Below, one piece after another: positions 9,527 to 17,702 of a DNA stretch of 64,000 nucleotides; position 1 is the stretch's first letter, and every line of letters starts with the position of its first letter. The DNA is from Lentisphaeria bacterium. GTDB taxonomy: Bacteria > Verrucomicrobiota > Lentisphaeria > Oligosphaerales > Oligosphaeraceae. Under the pieces are notes generated by a model that searched no databases, was not told where the DNA came from, and saw nothing but the letters and a program-made list of their open reading frames with translations. The stretch is from assembly GCA_024405215.1 (NCBI GenBank), contig JAKSPB010000007.1:21828-85827 (forward strand). Reading direction: 5' to 3'. Made by a program: the position numbers and the translations under genes.

Positions 9527-10774
9527 ATGCAAAAGGTTCTTGACTATATCGCAAAGCATTGGGACGACACGGTCCGAATGGTTCCCCGGGATGAAGGACG
9601 CCACCTGGGACTCCCCGAACCCTTCATCGTCCCCTGTGCAAAGGCCGTCTTCTGCGACCTCTACTACTGGGACAGCTTCTTCGCCAGCGTGGGACTGGTT
9701 CTTCATGGACGCACGGAACTGGCCTTGAGCACCTGCAACGACTTTTTCGCCCTCGTCCGGCGCCTGGGAAAAGTGCCGAACGCCTCCATTCTTCCCTGCC
9801 TGAACCGCTCGCAGCCGCCATTGCTTGGCGCCTTGACGGAACTGGTCTACAGCGCCACCCATGACGATCCCTGGCTGAAGAACGCCCTCCCCGCCCTGGA
9901 CGCCGAATACGACTTCTGGATGACGAAGCGTTCCACCCCCTGCGGCCTCAACCGCCACGGCCATGACGCCACCCCCGAAGAACTGCTCAACATCTACGAT
10001 TCCTGCGGCTTCTACCGTCTCGGAATGCCCAAAGACGCCCCTCTCGAAGAGCGGCTTTTCCAGGGCGGACATCTTTTGGCCGAGGCGGAGACCGGCTGGG
10101 ACTTCACGCCTCGCTTCCAGCGCCGCTGCCTGGATTTCGCCCCCGTGGACCTGAACGCCATCCTCTACGGAAACGAACTCCGCCTGGCCCAATGGCATGA
10201 GCATTTCGGAAACACAGCCAAGGCAGAGGCCTATCGCGTGGCCGCCGGAAAGCGTGCGGAACTCATGGAAAAATTCTGCTACGATTCCGAAAAGTCCTGC
10301 TATTTCGACTACGACTTCGTCAATGATCGCCGTTCGGAGATTGTCTCCTGCGCCGCCTTCTATCCGTTGTGGTTCAGGTGCACCACGGATCCCCGGCGAC
10401 TGGCCACCGTAGGCAAGAACCTGGCGGACGCCCTGCTCTCCCCGTACGGCGTCCGGACCTGCAAGCTGCCACAGGACCCCGACTACCACTACCAATGGGA
10501 TGCCCTGAGCATCTGGCCGCCCCTCCAATACGCCGCCATCCAGGGACTGCAAAACGCCGGCCTGGACGACCTGGCCATGGCCGTGGCCAAGAACTTCACC
10601 CGGAACGTGGTCAGGCAGTTCGAACTGACCGGCGACCTCTGGGAGAAATACAACAGCCTCACCGGCGAAGTCCAGCAGCAAGGCACGGAATACGGCACTC
10701 CCGCCATGATGGGCTGGACGGCCGGAATCTTCACCTTCTGCGCCCTGATGGTCCAAGGAAAGAGCCTCCCATGA
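9527..10774 (+). CDS. Trehalase-like (GH37-type, (alpha/alpha)6) glycoside hydrolase
   Basis: A protein of 415 residues with trehalase-family signatures: LYYWDSFFASVGLVLHG near residue 45, YQWDALSIWPPLQYAAIQGLQNAGL near 325 and GDLWEKYNSLTGE near 375. Lengths and motifs match the catalytic barrel of GH37/GH63-type enzymes. There is no signal peptide, so the enzyme is probably cytoplasmic and cleaves an imported oligosaccharide. The real substrate need not be trehalose. Its TGA stop overlaps the ATG of the next gene (ATGA), so the two are translationally coupled. A related but distinct GH63-like enzyme lies at 31703-32944. Confidence 0.75.
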   Translation: MQKVLDYIAKHWDDTVRMVPRDEGRHLGLPEPFIVPCAKAVFCDLYYWDSFFASVGLVLHGRTELALSTCNDFFALVRRLGKVPNASILPCLNRSQPPLLGALTELVYSATHDDPWLKNALPALDAEYDFWMTKRSTPCGLNRHGHDATPEELLNIYDSCGFYRLGMPKDAPLEERLFQGGHLLAEAETGWDFTPRFQRRCLDFAPVDLNAILYGNELRLAQWHEHFGNTAKAEAYRVAAGKRAELMEKFCYDSEKSCYFDYDFVNDRRSEIVSCAAFYPLWFRCTTDPRRLATVGKNLADALLSPYGVRTCKLPQDPDYHYQWDALSIWPPLQYAAIQGLQNAGLDDLAMAVAKNFTRNVVRQFELTGDLWEKYNSLTGEVQQQGTEYGTPAMMGWTAGIFTFCALMVQGKSLP

Positions 10775-11787
10775 AAAAAATCCGCATCGCGCAGATCGGC
10801 ATCACCCATGAGCACGCGGCGGGGAAACTGGAAACCCTCCGCAGGCTCTCCGATGTCTTTGAAATCGCCGGCGTCGTGGACGACACCGCCACGGTTCATA
10901 CGCCCGTCTTCGGGAATCCAGCCGGCTTCCCCTGGAAAGAAGAACCTCGCCTGACTTTGGAGCAGGTTCTTGAAGATTCCTCCATCGAGGCAGTTACCGT
11001 GGAGATGCCCAACGACGAGTGCGTTCCCGCCGCCTTGCGGTGCATGGAAAGGGGAAAAGCCATTCACATGGACAAGCCGGGCGGCACGGACGGTGCCCTC
11101 TACAAGAAACTCCTGGACGGATGCCAGGCGCGGAAGCTCCCCTTCCAGATCGGATATATGTTCCGCGGCAACCCCGCCATGGCTTTTGCCCTGGAAGCCG
11201 TGGCGAAGGGCTGGCTGGGAAATGTCGTTGGCGTCCAGGCGAGCATGATCCACGACTACGGCAACGCGGATTACCAACACTATCTCTCCGGCTTCCCCGG
11301 AGGGATCATCTATAATCTGGGCTGCCATTTCATCGACTTTTTTATACAGCTTCTCGGCTGTCCGGAGAAGATCGCCTCCTTCCTCCAGGACGGCCCGAAC
11401 GCCGCCGCCGGCTCCGGAAATCTTGCGCTGACGGTCTTCCAGTATCCGCACGCCATCGCCACGATCCGCGCCTTCGACCAGGAGCCCTTCGGCAGCCGGC
11501 GCGTGCGCATCGACGGCGACATGGGGCTGATGGAATGGATGCCCGTGGAACGTTTCGACGGCCATCCCCTGGAGGTGACGCTGGCGTTGCGCGAAGGAAA
11601 CGAATGCTACACGGCCGGCTGGCACCAAATCCCCCTCGGTCCTGTCTGCGACCGCTACGAAACGCAACTTCTGGAGTTCGCCCGCGTCATCCGCGGCGAA
11701 GCGCAGGATTCCTACACACGCCAACATGACTACGATGTCCACCGCGCGGTTCTGGCCGCCAGCGGCATCCGCCCATGGCACAAATAA
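10771..11787 (+). CDS. Gfo/Idh/MocA family NAD(P)-dependent oxidoreductase
   Basis: The 338 residues have an N-terminal Rossmann fold starting KKIRIAQIGITHEHAAGK, in which the usual GxGxxG is degenerate. The EKP-like motif is present as MDKPGG near residue 100, and a C-terminal alpha/beta domain contains GGIIYNLGCHFIDFF, where the Gly-x-x-x-Asx-x-x-x-H pattern supplies catalytic residues. Family members oxidise or reduce cyclic sugars and inositols. The overlap with the trehalase-like gene and the adjacent MDR dehydrogenases suggest a short oxidation pathway for a sugar released by the glycosidase. Confidence 0.83.
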   Translation: MKKIRIAQIGITHEHAAGKLETLRRLSDVFEIAGVVDDTATVHTPVFGNPAGFPWKEEPRLTLEQVLEDSSIEAVTVEMPNDECVPAALRCMERGKAIHMDKPGGTDGALYKKLLDGCQARKLPFQIGYMFRGNPAMAFALEAVAKGWLGNVVGVQASMIHDYGNADYQHYLSGFPGGIIYNLGCHFIDFFIQLLGCPEKIASFLQDGPNAAAGSGNLALTVFQYPHAIATIRAFDQEPFGSRRVRIDGDMGLMEWMPVERFDGHPLEVTLALREGNECYTAGWHQIPLGPVCDRYETQLLEFARVIRGEAQDSYTRQHDYDVHRAVLAASGIRPWHK

Positions 11788-11792
11788 CCACC

Positions 11793-12824
11793 ATGAAGAC
11801 GCAAGCCATTGTCTTTACCGCCAAGGAACGGGCGGAACTGCTGACCCGCGAACTGCCGGAGATGCTTCCGGAACAGGTGCTGGTGAAATCCGACTACAGC
11901 CTGATCAGCGCTGGAACCGAACTGGCCAACTACCACGCCCTGCCCAATACGGCCCCGACGCACTATCTTGCCGATGGCGCGCCGGATGGCTATCCCGTGG
12001 AACCCGGCTACAGCACTTCCGGACATGTCATCAAGGTCGGCTCCGCCGTCAAGGAGTTCCAGGAGGGCGACAAGGTCCTGGTCTTCTGGAACAGCCACAA
12101 GTCCCGCCACTTGGTGAATGCCTCGTCCCTTTACAGGATTCCCGAAGGAATCGACATGCAGGAGGCTTGCTTCGGGAACTTGATTTCCTTCCCCATGCTG
12201 GGCGTCCGGAAGTTGGAGCTCCAGCTGGGAGAATGCGCCATGGTGGCCGGACTGGGACTTCTGGGACTCTTTGCCGTCCAATTCGCCAGGCTCTCCGGCG
12301 CCTGCCCCGTCCTGGCCTGCGACTTCTCGCCGGAACGACGGGAAATGGCAAGACGGCTCGGCGCGGACTGCGTCCTCGATCCCCGCGAGGAGAATTTCCG
12401 GCAGAAGGTGATTGACGCATCGGGAGGCACCGGCCCCCATGGCGTGGTGGAAGTCACAGGCTCCGGAGCCGCCTTGCAGCAGGCTCTGGAGTATGTCGCC
12501 TGGGAAGGACGGATCTCCCTGCTGGGATGCACGCGCGTCGCCGACCAGCCCGTCGACTTCTACCGCTATGTCCACAAGACCGGCGTGCGAATCGTCGGCG
12601 CCCATGCCCTGACACGACCGCAACAGGAGTCCCGCCCCGGAGAATGGACCCTGCGGGATGATTTCCGAACCATGTTCCGCCTGATGAAGACGGGGCGTCT
12701 CCAGGTGCGGCCGCTCATCAGCCGATTGGTCTCGCCAGCCGATTGCGACGCCGTATATCACGATATCGGATTCAGCCAGAATCCGATATTCGGAAATGTC
12801 TTTGATTGGACGAAAATGGATTGA
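11793..12824 (+). CDS. MDR-superfamily (zinc-type alcohol dehydrogenase-like) dehydrogenase
   Basis: A medium-chain dehydrogenase/reductase of 343 residues. The GroES-like domain starts MKTQAIVFTAKERAELLTRELPE and contains ISAGTELANYHALP; the Rossmann domain has MVAGLGLLGLFAVQFARL, then LACDFSPERREMARRLGAD for the cofactor ribose. The usual catalytic-zinc Cys/GHE motif is not obvious, since the matching place reads EPGYSTSGHV. I chose the ATG five bases after the previous stop rather than one inside it. The dehydrogenated substrate is unknown but is probably a polyol or sugar acid handled with the neighbouring oxidoreductase. Confidence 0.75.
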   Translation: MKTQAIVFTAKERAELLTRELPEMLPEQVLVKSDYSLISAGTELANYHALPNTAPTHYLADGAPDGYPVEPGYSTSGHVIKVGSAVKEFQEGDKVLVFWNSHKSRHLVNASSLYRIPEGIDMQEACFGNLISFPMLGVRKLELQLGECAMVAGLGLLGLFAVQFARLSGACPVLACDFSPERREMARRLGADCVLDPREENFRQKVIDASGGTGPHGVVEVTGSGAALQQALEYVAWEGRISLLGCTRVADQPVDFYRYVHKTGVRIVGAHALTRPQQESRPGEWTLRDDFRTMFRLMKTGRLQVRPLISRLVSPADCDAVYHDIGFSQNPIFGNVFDWTKMD

Positions 12825-12826
12825 CC

Positions 12827-12835
12827 GGGAGGAGG
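12827..12835 (+). promoter_or_regulatory. Strong Shine-Dalgarno deciding the start of the second MDR gene
   Basis: GGGAGGAGG lies six bases before the ATG at 12842. An upstream in-frame ATG at 12806 has no such element and lies inside the previous gene, so the downstream start is preferred. Confidence 0.75.
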
Positions 12836-12841
12836 ACAGTC

Positions 12842-13807
12842 ATGCACGCGATGATTCTTGACGAAAAGCTGGATTTCCAATGGGCGGAAGTGCCCGATCC
12901 GTGCCGGAAGCCCGACGAGGTGCTGATCCAGGTCGCCGCGGCAGCCGTGAACCGCGCCGACTTGATGCAGAAGGACGGCTGCTACAGTTCTCCGGCGGAT
13001 TGGCCGCAATGGTGCGGCCTGGAAGTGTCGGGCACCGTCCTGGAAGCGCCGGAAGAGGCCTCTGTGAAAGCAGGAGACCAGGTCTGCGCCCTTCTTGGCG
13101 GTGGCGGCTACTCCGAGAAGGTCGCCGTTCCCATGGAGATGGTGCTGCCGATCCCCGGGGGATTGTCCCTGGTGGAGGCCTCCACTCTTCCGGAAGTCTG
13201 GTCCACGGTCTATCTGAATCTCCAACTGGAGGCAGGCGGCCTGAAACCCGGCGAGGTCTTCTTCGTGCAGGCGGGCGCCAGCGGCGTGGGCCTGGCGGCA
13301 ATCCAGCTGGCCAAACTCATGGGCGCGCAGGTCATGGCAACCGTCGGCTCCGCCCCAAAAGCCGACTTCGTGAAAGCACTGGGAGCAGACTTCGTGGTGA
13401 ATCGCCATACGGACAAACTCCTGCCTGTACTCCAAGAACATAATCCCGCCGTGGCCCTGGACTGCGTCGGCGGCGCGGAAATGGGAGAGTGCCTGAAACA
13501 CATGGCTTTCGGCGGAAGATGGATCATGATCGCCACCCTGGCAGGGGGACGGACCGCCATCGACCTGGAAACCGTCTGGAGAAAGCGCCTGAGAGTGCTG
13601 GGAAGCACATTGCGCAGCCGGACATCCGAAGAAAAGGGACGCATCCTGGCGGCCCTGAAAACAGAACTCTGGCCGCTCTTTGCCGCCCGGAAGCTCAAGA
13701 CCAACATCCACGCCGTCTTCCCCGTCCAGGAAGTCCAGGCAGCGCACGGGATCCTGCGACGCGGCGAAAACATCGGAAAAGTCGTCCTGACGTTCGGGAA
13801 AGCGTAG
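12842..13807 (+). CDS. MDR oxidoreductase of the quinone reductase (QOR/zeta-crystallin) type
   Basis: The 321 residues match the NADPH:quinone oxidoreductase subgroup: VNRADLMQKDGCY near residue 45, GLEVSGTVLE, then the cofactor motif VQAGASGVGLAAIQLAKLMGAQV near 145 and a C-terminal NIGKVVLTFG. Catalytic-zinc ligands are absent, as is normal for this subgroup. The start is fixed by a nine-base Shine-Dalgarno. It is the last gene of the plus-strand sugar block and follows the other MDR gene by 17 bp, so co-transcription is likely. Confidence 0.8.
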   Translation: MHAMILDEKLDFQWAEVPDPCRKPDEVLIQVAAAAVNRADLMQKDGCYSSPADWPQWCGLEVSGTVLEAPEEASVKAGDQVCALLGGGGYSEKVAVPMEMVLPIPGGLSLVEASTLPEVWSTVYLNLQLEAGGLKPGEVFFVQAGASGVGLAAIQLAKLMGAQVMATVGSAPKADFVKALGADFVVNRHTDKLLPVLQEHNPAVALDCVGGAEMGECLKHMAFGGRWIMIATLAGGRTAIDLETVWRKRLRVLGSTLRSRTSEEKGRILAALKTELWPLFAARKLKTNIHAVFPVQEVQAAHGILRRGENIGKVVLTFGKA

Positions 13808-13857
13808 CCCCCGAAATGCAAGAGACGGAAAATCAAAGGAGATTTTCGCCATCCAGC

Positions 13858-13885
13858 TTGAAAAAAACTGAAAAAGGAATAGAAT
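13858..13885 (+). promoter_or_regulatory. Probable sigma-70 type promoter of tRNA-Ser
   Basis: TTGAAA at 13858-13863 and TAGAAT at 13880-13885 are separated by 16 bp. The predicted start lies about 40 bp before the tRNA. Confidence 0.5.
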
Positions 13886-13932
13886 ATGCAATCGCCCTGT
13901 TCCTCAAAGAAGAAACGGTAGCGCAATTTCAC

Positions 13933-14020
13933 GGAGAGATGGCTGAGCGGTCAAAGGCATCTGTCTTGAAAACAGACGACGCGCAAGCGTCCGGGGGTCC
14001 GAATCCCTCTCTCTCCGCCA
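13933..14020 (+). tRNA. tRNA-Ser (anticodon UGA)
   Basis: The acceptor stem GGAGAGA (13933-13939) pairs with TCTCTCC (14010-14016) and is followed by G and an encoded CCA (14018-14020). The anticodon stem TCTGT/ACAGA encloses CTTGAAA with anticodon TGA at 13967-13969. A long variable arm (GACGCGCAAGCGTC) confirms a class II tRNA. It is followed by an intrinsic terminator and a truncated integrase, the usual arrangement for island insertion at a tRNA 3' end. Confidence 0.97.
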
Positions 14021-14031
14021 GTTTCCTACGT

Positions 14032-14078
14032 AAAAAGCCCAAAAGTGTAGCCACCTGTAGCCACTTAGGGCTTTTTTT
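14032..14078 (+). terminator. Intrinsic terminator after tRNA-Ser
   Basis: AAAAAGCCC (14032-14040) pairs with GGGCTTTTT (14068 onward) and the stem ends in a run of seven T. The loop contains a direct repeat GTAGCCAC (14048-14055 and 14057-14064). Confidence 0.8.
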
Positions 14079-14169
14079 GTGTCCGAGACAGTTATATTGT
14101 CGTCGCGGTCAGTCGTCCTCGTCACACGACGGGAAAAAGAAGCAATCGTTTTACGTGGAAAGCAGAACT

Positions 14170-14690
14170 ATGAAGGAGAAAGACTCAAAAAAGGAAGAGA
14201 AGGGTTACCCTGGTATCTTCAAGCGACCTGGCACCGACAACTGGTGCTTCCGTTATCAGGTCAACAAGAGCAGAAAGACCGTCTCGCTTGGAACAAAGGA
14301 CTATGACGAAGCGGTAAAGATCGTCCGTGAGAAATACAAGCCTCTCATCGAGACAACCTCCGAGGAGGTTCTGGCCGCTCACGTTGCCAATGCCAGGAAA
14401 ATGCACATCCAGTCAAAGAAGCTCTATCTAGCCAATGCCTGGGATGTATACAGCACATCTCCAGAAAGAGCGAATCCGGCCACTGTCTCTGAACAGCAGA
14501 GCTACAAGTCATCCTTCGATGATTTCGTCAAATTCCTTGACAATCCTCGCATAACTGTTGCAGAGATCACCCATGTCCATGCTGAAAAATATGCGGAGGA
14601 CATGAAAAAAACAAGCACTATGCCGTTGATACGCACAATCGCCATATAAAGAGACACTCTGGGACAATGCCGCCATTTCTATTTATATAA
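14170..14690 (+). pseudogene. Truncated, frameshifted tyrosine recombinase (integrase) N-terminus
   Basis: The reading frame starts at an ATG with a short Lys/Glu leader and continues with YPGIFKRPGTDNWCFRYQV, an Arm-type DNA-binding domain, then a SAM-like core-binding domain (SEQQSYKSSFDDFVKFL... HVHAEKYAEDM). The zero frame ends at 14649. At the A7 run 14605-14611 a -1 shift restores plausible family sequence (KHYAVDTHNRHIKR) until TAA at 14690. The entire catalytic domain (R-H-x-x-R-Y) is missing. Its place 150 bp after tRNA-Ser marks the remnant of an integrated element. Confidence 0.75.
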
Positions 14691-14715
14691 CAGCATTGAA
14701 AAATTTTTTCTCTTT

Positions 14716-14832
14716 GAAGGCGGTCCTTCGTCCTGCCTCGTCGTGCCGCATCGCTGGCGGCTGCCGCCGCTGCCGCGTCGCTCCGCTCGCGGCCCGCTTT
14801 GCGGCACTCCTCGCAGGTCTCGGACCGCCTTC
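14716..14832. repeat. Large nested inverted repeat after the FGE-fold gene
   Basis: GAAGGCGGTCC (14716-14726) is perfectly complementary to GGACCGCCTTC (14822-14832). Inside lie CCTGC/GCAGG (14732-14736, 14813-14817) and TGCCGCA/TGCGGCA (14744-14750, 14800-14806). The structure is GC-rich and begins 11 bases beyond the stop codon of the minus-strand FGE-fold gene. It may be a terminator-like or recombination-related hairpin. Confidence 0.7.
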
Positions 14833-14843
14833 TCCTCCGGCTG

Positions 14844-16058
14844 CTACTGTCGTGGAACTACTGGGGGAAGGCAGACAACGCGAAAGCCGATGTCGCTGTA
14901 GGCGCGGGACGGGTCGTAGCTGCCGCGGCTGGCGGAACGGCAGTTCCACGCGCGGCCGACGTAGCTGTCCCAGCTGCCGCCGCGCTGCACGCGGGCGGAG
15001 CCCGACTGAGGCCCCACGGGATCCGTGACGGCGCCGGAGGGATAGGAACCGTACCAGTCCAGGCACCACTCATACACGTTTCCGTGCATGTCGTAGAGAC
15101 CCCACGCGTTAGGAAGGTAGGAACCGACTTTCGTGTGCGGTGAATAGCCGCCCTTGCCGTCGTCCCTGTTGTATTCGTATCTTCCCGCCTCGTCCATGGC
15201 AGGATCCTGACCGGTGGAGGTCAGATTCCTCCCCGTGTTGAGCGCCGTAACGGTTTCCGCGCGGCAGGCGTACTCCCACTGGGCCTCCGTGGGAAGGTCG
15301 AAGACAAGACCCGTCTTCGCGCGGAGCTTTCCAAGGAAGGAGCCTTCGTCCACCGCATGGCCGTACATCGGCCAGCCCGCCCCCGCCGTGCCTCCCGTGC
15401 CGCGGATGGTATTGTAGGAGACCTGTTCCACGGGACGGCAGTCGCCCTTGTACACGGACGGATTGCTTCCGTAGATGAGCTCGTACTGCCTCTGCGTCAT
15501 CTCGAAGACGCCGATGTAGTAGTCCTGCGTCAACGTCACCTGGTGCTGCGTCTCGTCGCCGCCATTCGGGCTGCCCATCATGAAGGTGCCCTTCGGAATC
15601 CGACGCAGCCACTACTCCGTGGTGCGGCAGGTGTCGCTGGAGAGGTCGGGGGCAACGTCCGAATCCCCAGATGCCCCAGTCTGGAGATCTACACGGACAT
15701 AGGTTTTCGTGAAAGACGCGGGAGACTCCTTCACGTTGACATCCACGACCATGTCGGTCTGAATGCTGTTCGGGTAGTCCGCGCCATAATCCCACGTGGC
15801 CGTATAAGGACCGCCGTTGCGATGTACAAAATCTCCCAAAACACTTTTGGCAGGTAAATCCACTCCATGGACATTGTCATGTCCCATGAAGGAAACGAGT
15901 GCCACATGGGATTCATCGCCCCCTTCCAGCCAGTAGGTGATGTCGATCTTTCCGTCCCACGGGAAGTGGGATTTTGCGGTGACATTGGTCACCCGCATCT
16001 CCGCAAGAAGGGTTGATATGCAGAAAAACAGCAACAATGAAAGAAAGAGATGTTTCAT
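14844..16058 (-). pseudogene. Secreted SUMF1/formylglycine-enzyme-fold protein interrupted by one in-frame TAG
   Basis: The frame runs 405 codons. It opens with a signal peptide (MKHLFLSLLLFFCISTLLAE) and a beta-rich N-terminal domain (about 25-135), then has a TAG at 15614-15612 (codon 149). It continues in the same frame as an FGE-sulfatase domain: WLRRIPKGTFMMGSP, FEMTQRQYELIYG, LPTEAQWEYACRAE, LYDMHGNVYEWCLDWYG, RGGSW, NCRSA and IGFRVVC. A single base change (TTG or TGG to TAG) explains the stop. Without readthrough only the N-terminal fragment is secreted. The 3' end carries NNC codons where the family often has Asn, a pattern like the variable region of a diversity-generating retroelement. 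The Cys pair needed by true formylglycine enzymes is not evident, so a binding or display role is more likely. Confidence 0.75.
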
Positions 16059-16564
16059 TTGGGTTGTTCGTGTTGATCAGGAGGTATGACGAATCGGAGA
16101 ACGGATTGGTTTAACATGCGGAAGTCTATCGCTATTCCAACAAAATTCAAGTCGTAATAACTTCGCGCATTATTTCCTTACAAGCAAACCCGCAGATAAT
16201 GGCGACTGCGCAAGAAATCATCTAGTCCAGTTTTTTGTTGAAATTGATCAAAAGAATCTTTCAATGCTACTTGAATGATTCAACGGCCATGAAAACGCAA
16301 TTAAGCATTAGAGGTATTCATATATGCTATAAATCAATCCACCTGCAACGGCAGAATCCTTTGATTTAAAAATACCTATGTGCTTTCACGTTGAAATTAA
16401 CCCGTATCTGCCGAGTGGGGTGACCATGAAAAGACAAAAGGCTCATTAACGATTTCGATTTGCGATGACTTGCCCGCAAAAAGGCGTCATCTGCGCAGAC
16501 GGCGTTGCTACATGATAAATTAGAGTAAACACATTGTATGGCCATGTTCTGCTCCTTCCAATGT
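16059..16564. other. AT-rich intergenic stretch without a recognisable gene
   Basis: About 500 bp between the FGE-fold gene and the SIR2-like gene. It is clearly AT-richer than the housekeeping flanks. I see no ORF with family resemblance, no tRNA and no clear terminator. It probably contains the FGE gene's promoter and island-derived DNA. Confidence 0.5.
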
Positions 16565-17623
16565 TTATTGCCATTGGGCATGATTGTACAATTCATCATA
16601 CGATTCAAAATCAACTATATTGAAACCGAGATATGCCAGAAAGTCACTGCCATCATCTGTTTTCGCGGTTTGCCATTTAACACGCAAATAAAAAGAGGAC
16701 TGCATGATTTTCCCATCGCCGTTTTTCTGTAATAAATCCTTTTTGAGTAATAAATGGCGCAAAAAGAACTCATCCTTGGAATAGCCGAAACCTGCAATGA
16801 CCAGAGGAAGACGCATAAACAAACTCATCCAAGTATTGCGTCCTTTCCAATAATCATTGGAATTTATCTCATCAAAAGTTCCTACATGTTTTACAGCTTG
16901 CAGATATTTTCTCAATGAAAAAAGTATTCCAGAAGCGTCCTCTTCCCTTCTATTTCGAAGACTGAAATAGGAACCGTGGATATGCCAAACATCATGCTTC
17001 AAATCTTTCGAAATAATATCGTCATTTTCACAGAACGCTTCCTTGAGCGGTTCACCCCAAAAATCGTTCCAATGATACCTGACTCTTTCTGTTCTTGGAG
17101 CTTCCGATGTACCATTACTTTTTTTGTTTGATTTATTATAAATAGAATGGTTTGAATGACCAGGAAGAACGAGACGTTGGTCCGACAATATGTCTCCCGG
17201 ATATTGCGCTTTGATATACGACTCAATATTGTGGTCAAAATTAGTTGTAAAGATGTGGTGATTATTATCCCATGCGTATTTCAGAATAGCGCAATTTTTA
17301 CTAAAATCTTTTCTTTCCAATTCTTTGACCGCATCCTTAATTATGCTCGACAGATCAATGCCAGAGTTTTGGCTGGCGAAATTTTCCAAAAGGTCAATCC
17401 ACTCCAAATTGCTAATGCCATGTCCAAAAAGTGCATCCAGATGGAAGTTTGGAAGTTTCACTCTTTCAGCAACACTTTTTATGACATTTTTCCAATCGTA
17501 TATGTCGTTCTCTTTCGAGCCAGAAGAACCGAACATATACTTGTTAAAACCATTTCCAATGATAAAACAAGATGGCTTGTTCTTACCGTCTTTCAGTTTA
17601 TCGAAAAATTCTTTTGCGTTCAT
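16565..17623 (-). CDS. SIR2-like (AbiH-type) protein, candidate NAD-depleting defence effector
   Basis: The 352 residues contain a SIR2/AbiH-type layout: an N-terminal nucleotide-fold strand SCFIIGNGFNKYMFG, IFTTNFDHNIES (Asn/Asp of the NAD site), VWHIHGSYFS (catalytic-type His) and LVIAGFGYSKDEFFLRHLL near the C-terminus. Proteins of this kind act as NADases in abortive-infection systems, but activity here is inferred. The ATG at 17623 is preceded by AAGGTGAG at a good distance and is preferred over an in-frame GTG 12 bases earlier. The gene is far more AT-rich than its surroundings, consistent with horizontal gain, and lies in the tRNA-Ser island remnant. No partner gene is seen. Confidence 0.65.
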   Translation of the reverse strand: MNAKEFFDKLKDGKNKPSCFIIGNGFNKYMFGSSGSKENDIYDWKNVIKSVAERVKLPNFHLDALFGHGISNLEWIDLLENFASQNSGIDLSSIIKDAVKELERKDFSKNCAILKYAWDNNHHIFTTNFDHNIESYIKAQYPGDILSDQRLVLPGHSNHSIYNKSNKKSNGTSEAPRTERVRYHWNDFWGEPLKEAFCENDDIISKDLKHDVWHIHGSYFSLRNRREEDASGILFSLRKYLQAVKHVGTFDEINSNDYWKGRNTWMSLFMRLPLVIAGFGYSKDEFFLRHLLLKKDLLQKNGDGKIMQSSFYLRVKWQTAKTDDGSDFLAYLGFNIVDFESYDELYNHAQWQ

Positions 17624-17660
17624 GATTTGTCTCACCTTTTTTCATTCGGTTCAAAACAAC

Positions 17661-17702
17661 AAAAAAACTCCGCACTCCCGACGTAAATCGGGCGTGCGGA
17701 GT
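17661..17702 (-). terminator. Intrinsic terminator on the minus strand upstream of the SIR2-like gene
   Basis: On the minus strand ACTCCGCAC...GTGCGGAGT (17702-17694 with 17675-17667), with an inner CCCGA/TCGGG stem, is followed by seven T. It ends transcripts coming from 17703-18319 or from the AAA-ATPase gene and isolates the SIR2-like gene from them. Confidence 0.85.

Noticed and set aside
13904..14125. Short minus-strand frame across tRNA-Ser
   Set aside because: It is produced by reading the tRNA and its terminator; the tRNA fold is clear.
14605..14611. Programmed -1 frameshift in the integrase
   Set aside because: The A7 run is not in the phase of an X XXY YYZ slippery site and the shifted frame still ends without a catalytic domain, so mutation is more likely.
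14683..15069. Arg-rich minus-strand frame at the FGE 3' end
   Set aside because: A shifted frame of the FGE gene plus the GC-rich inverted repeat; no homology.
14844..16058. A complete DGR cassette
   Set aside because: No reverse transcriptase, Avd-like gene or template repeat was found in the window; only the variable-region-like pattern is reported.
16366..16614. 82-codon minus-strand frame next to the SIR2-like gene
   Set aside because: Overlaps the end of the SIR2-like gene, has no ribosome site and looks like AT-rich noise.
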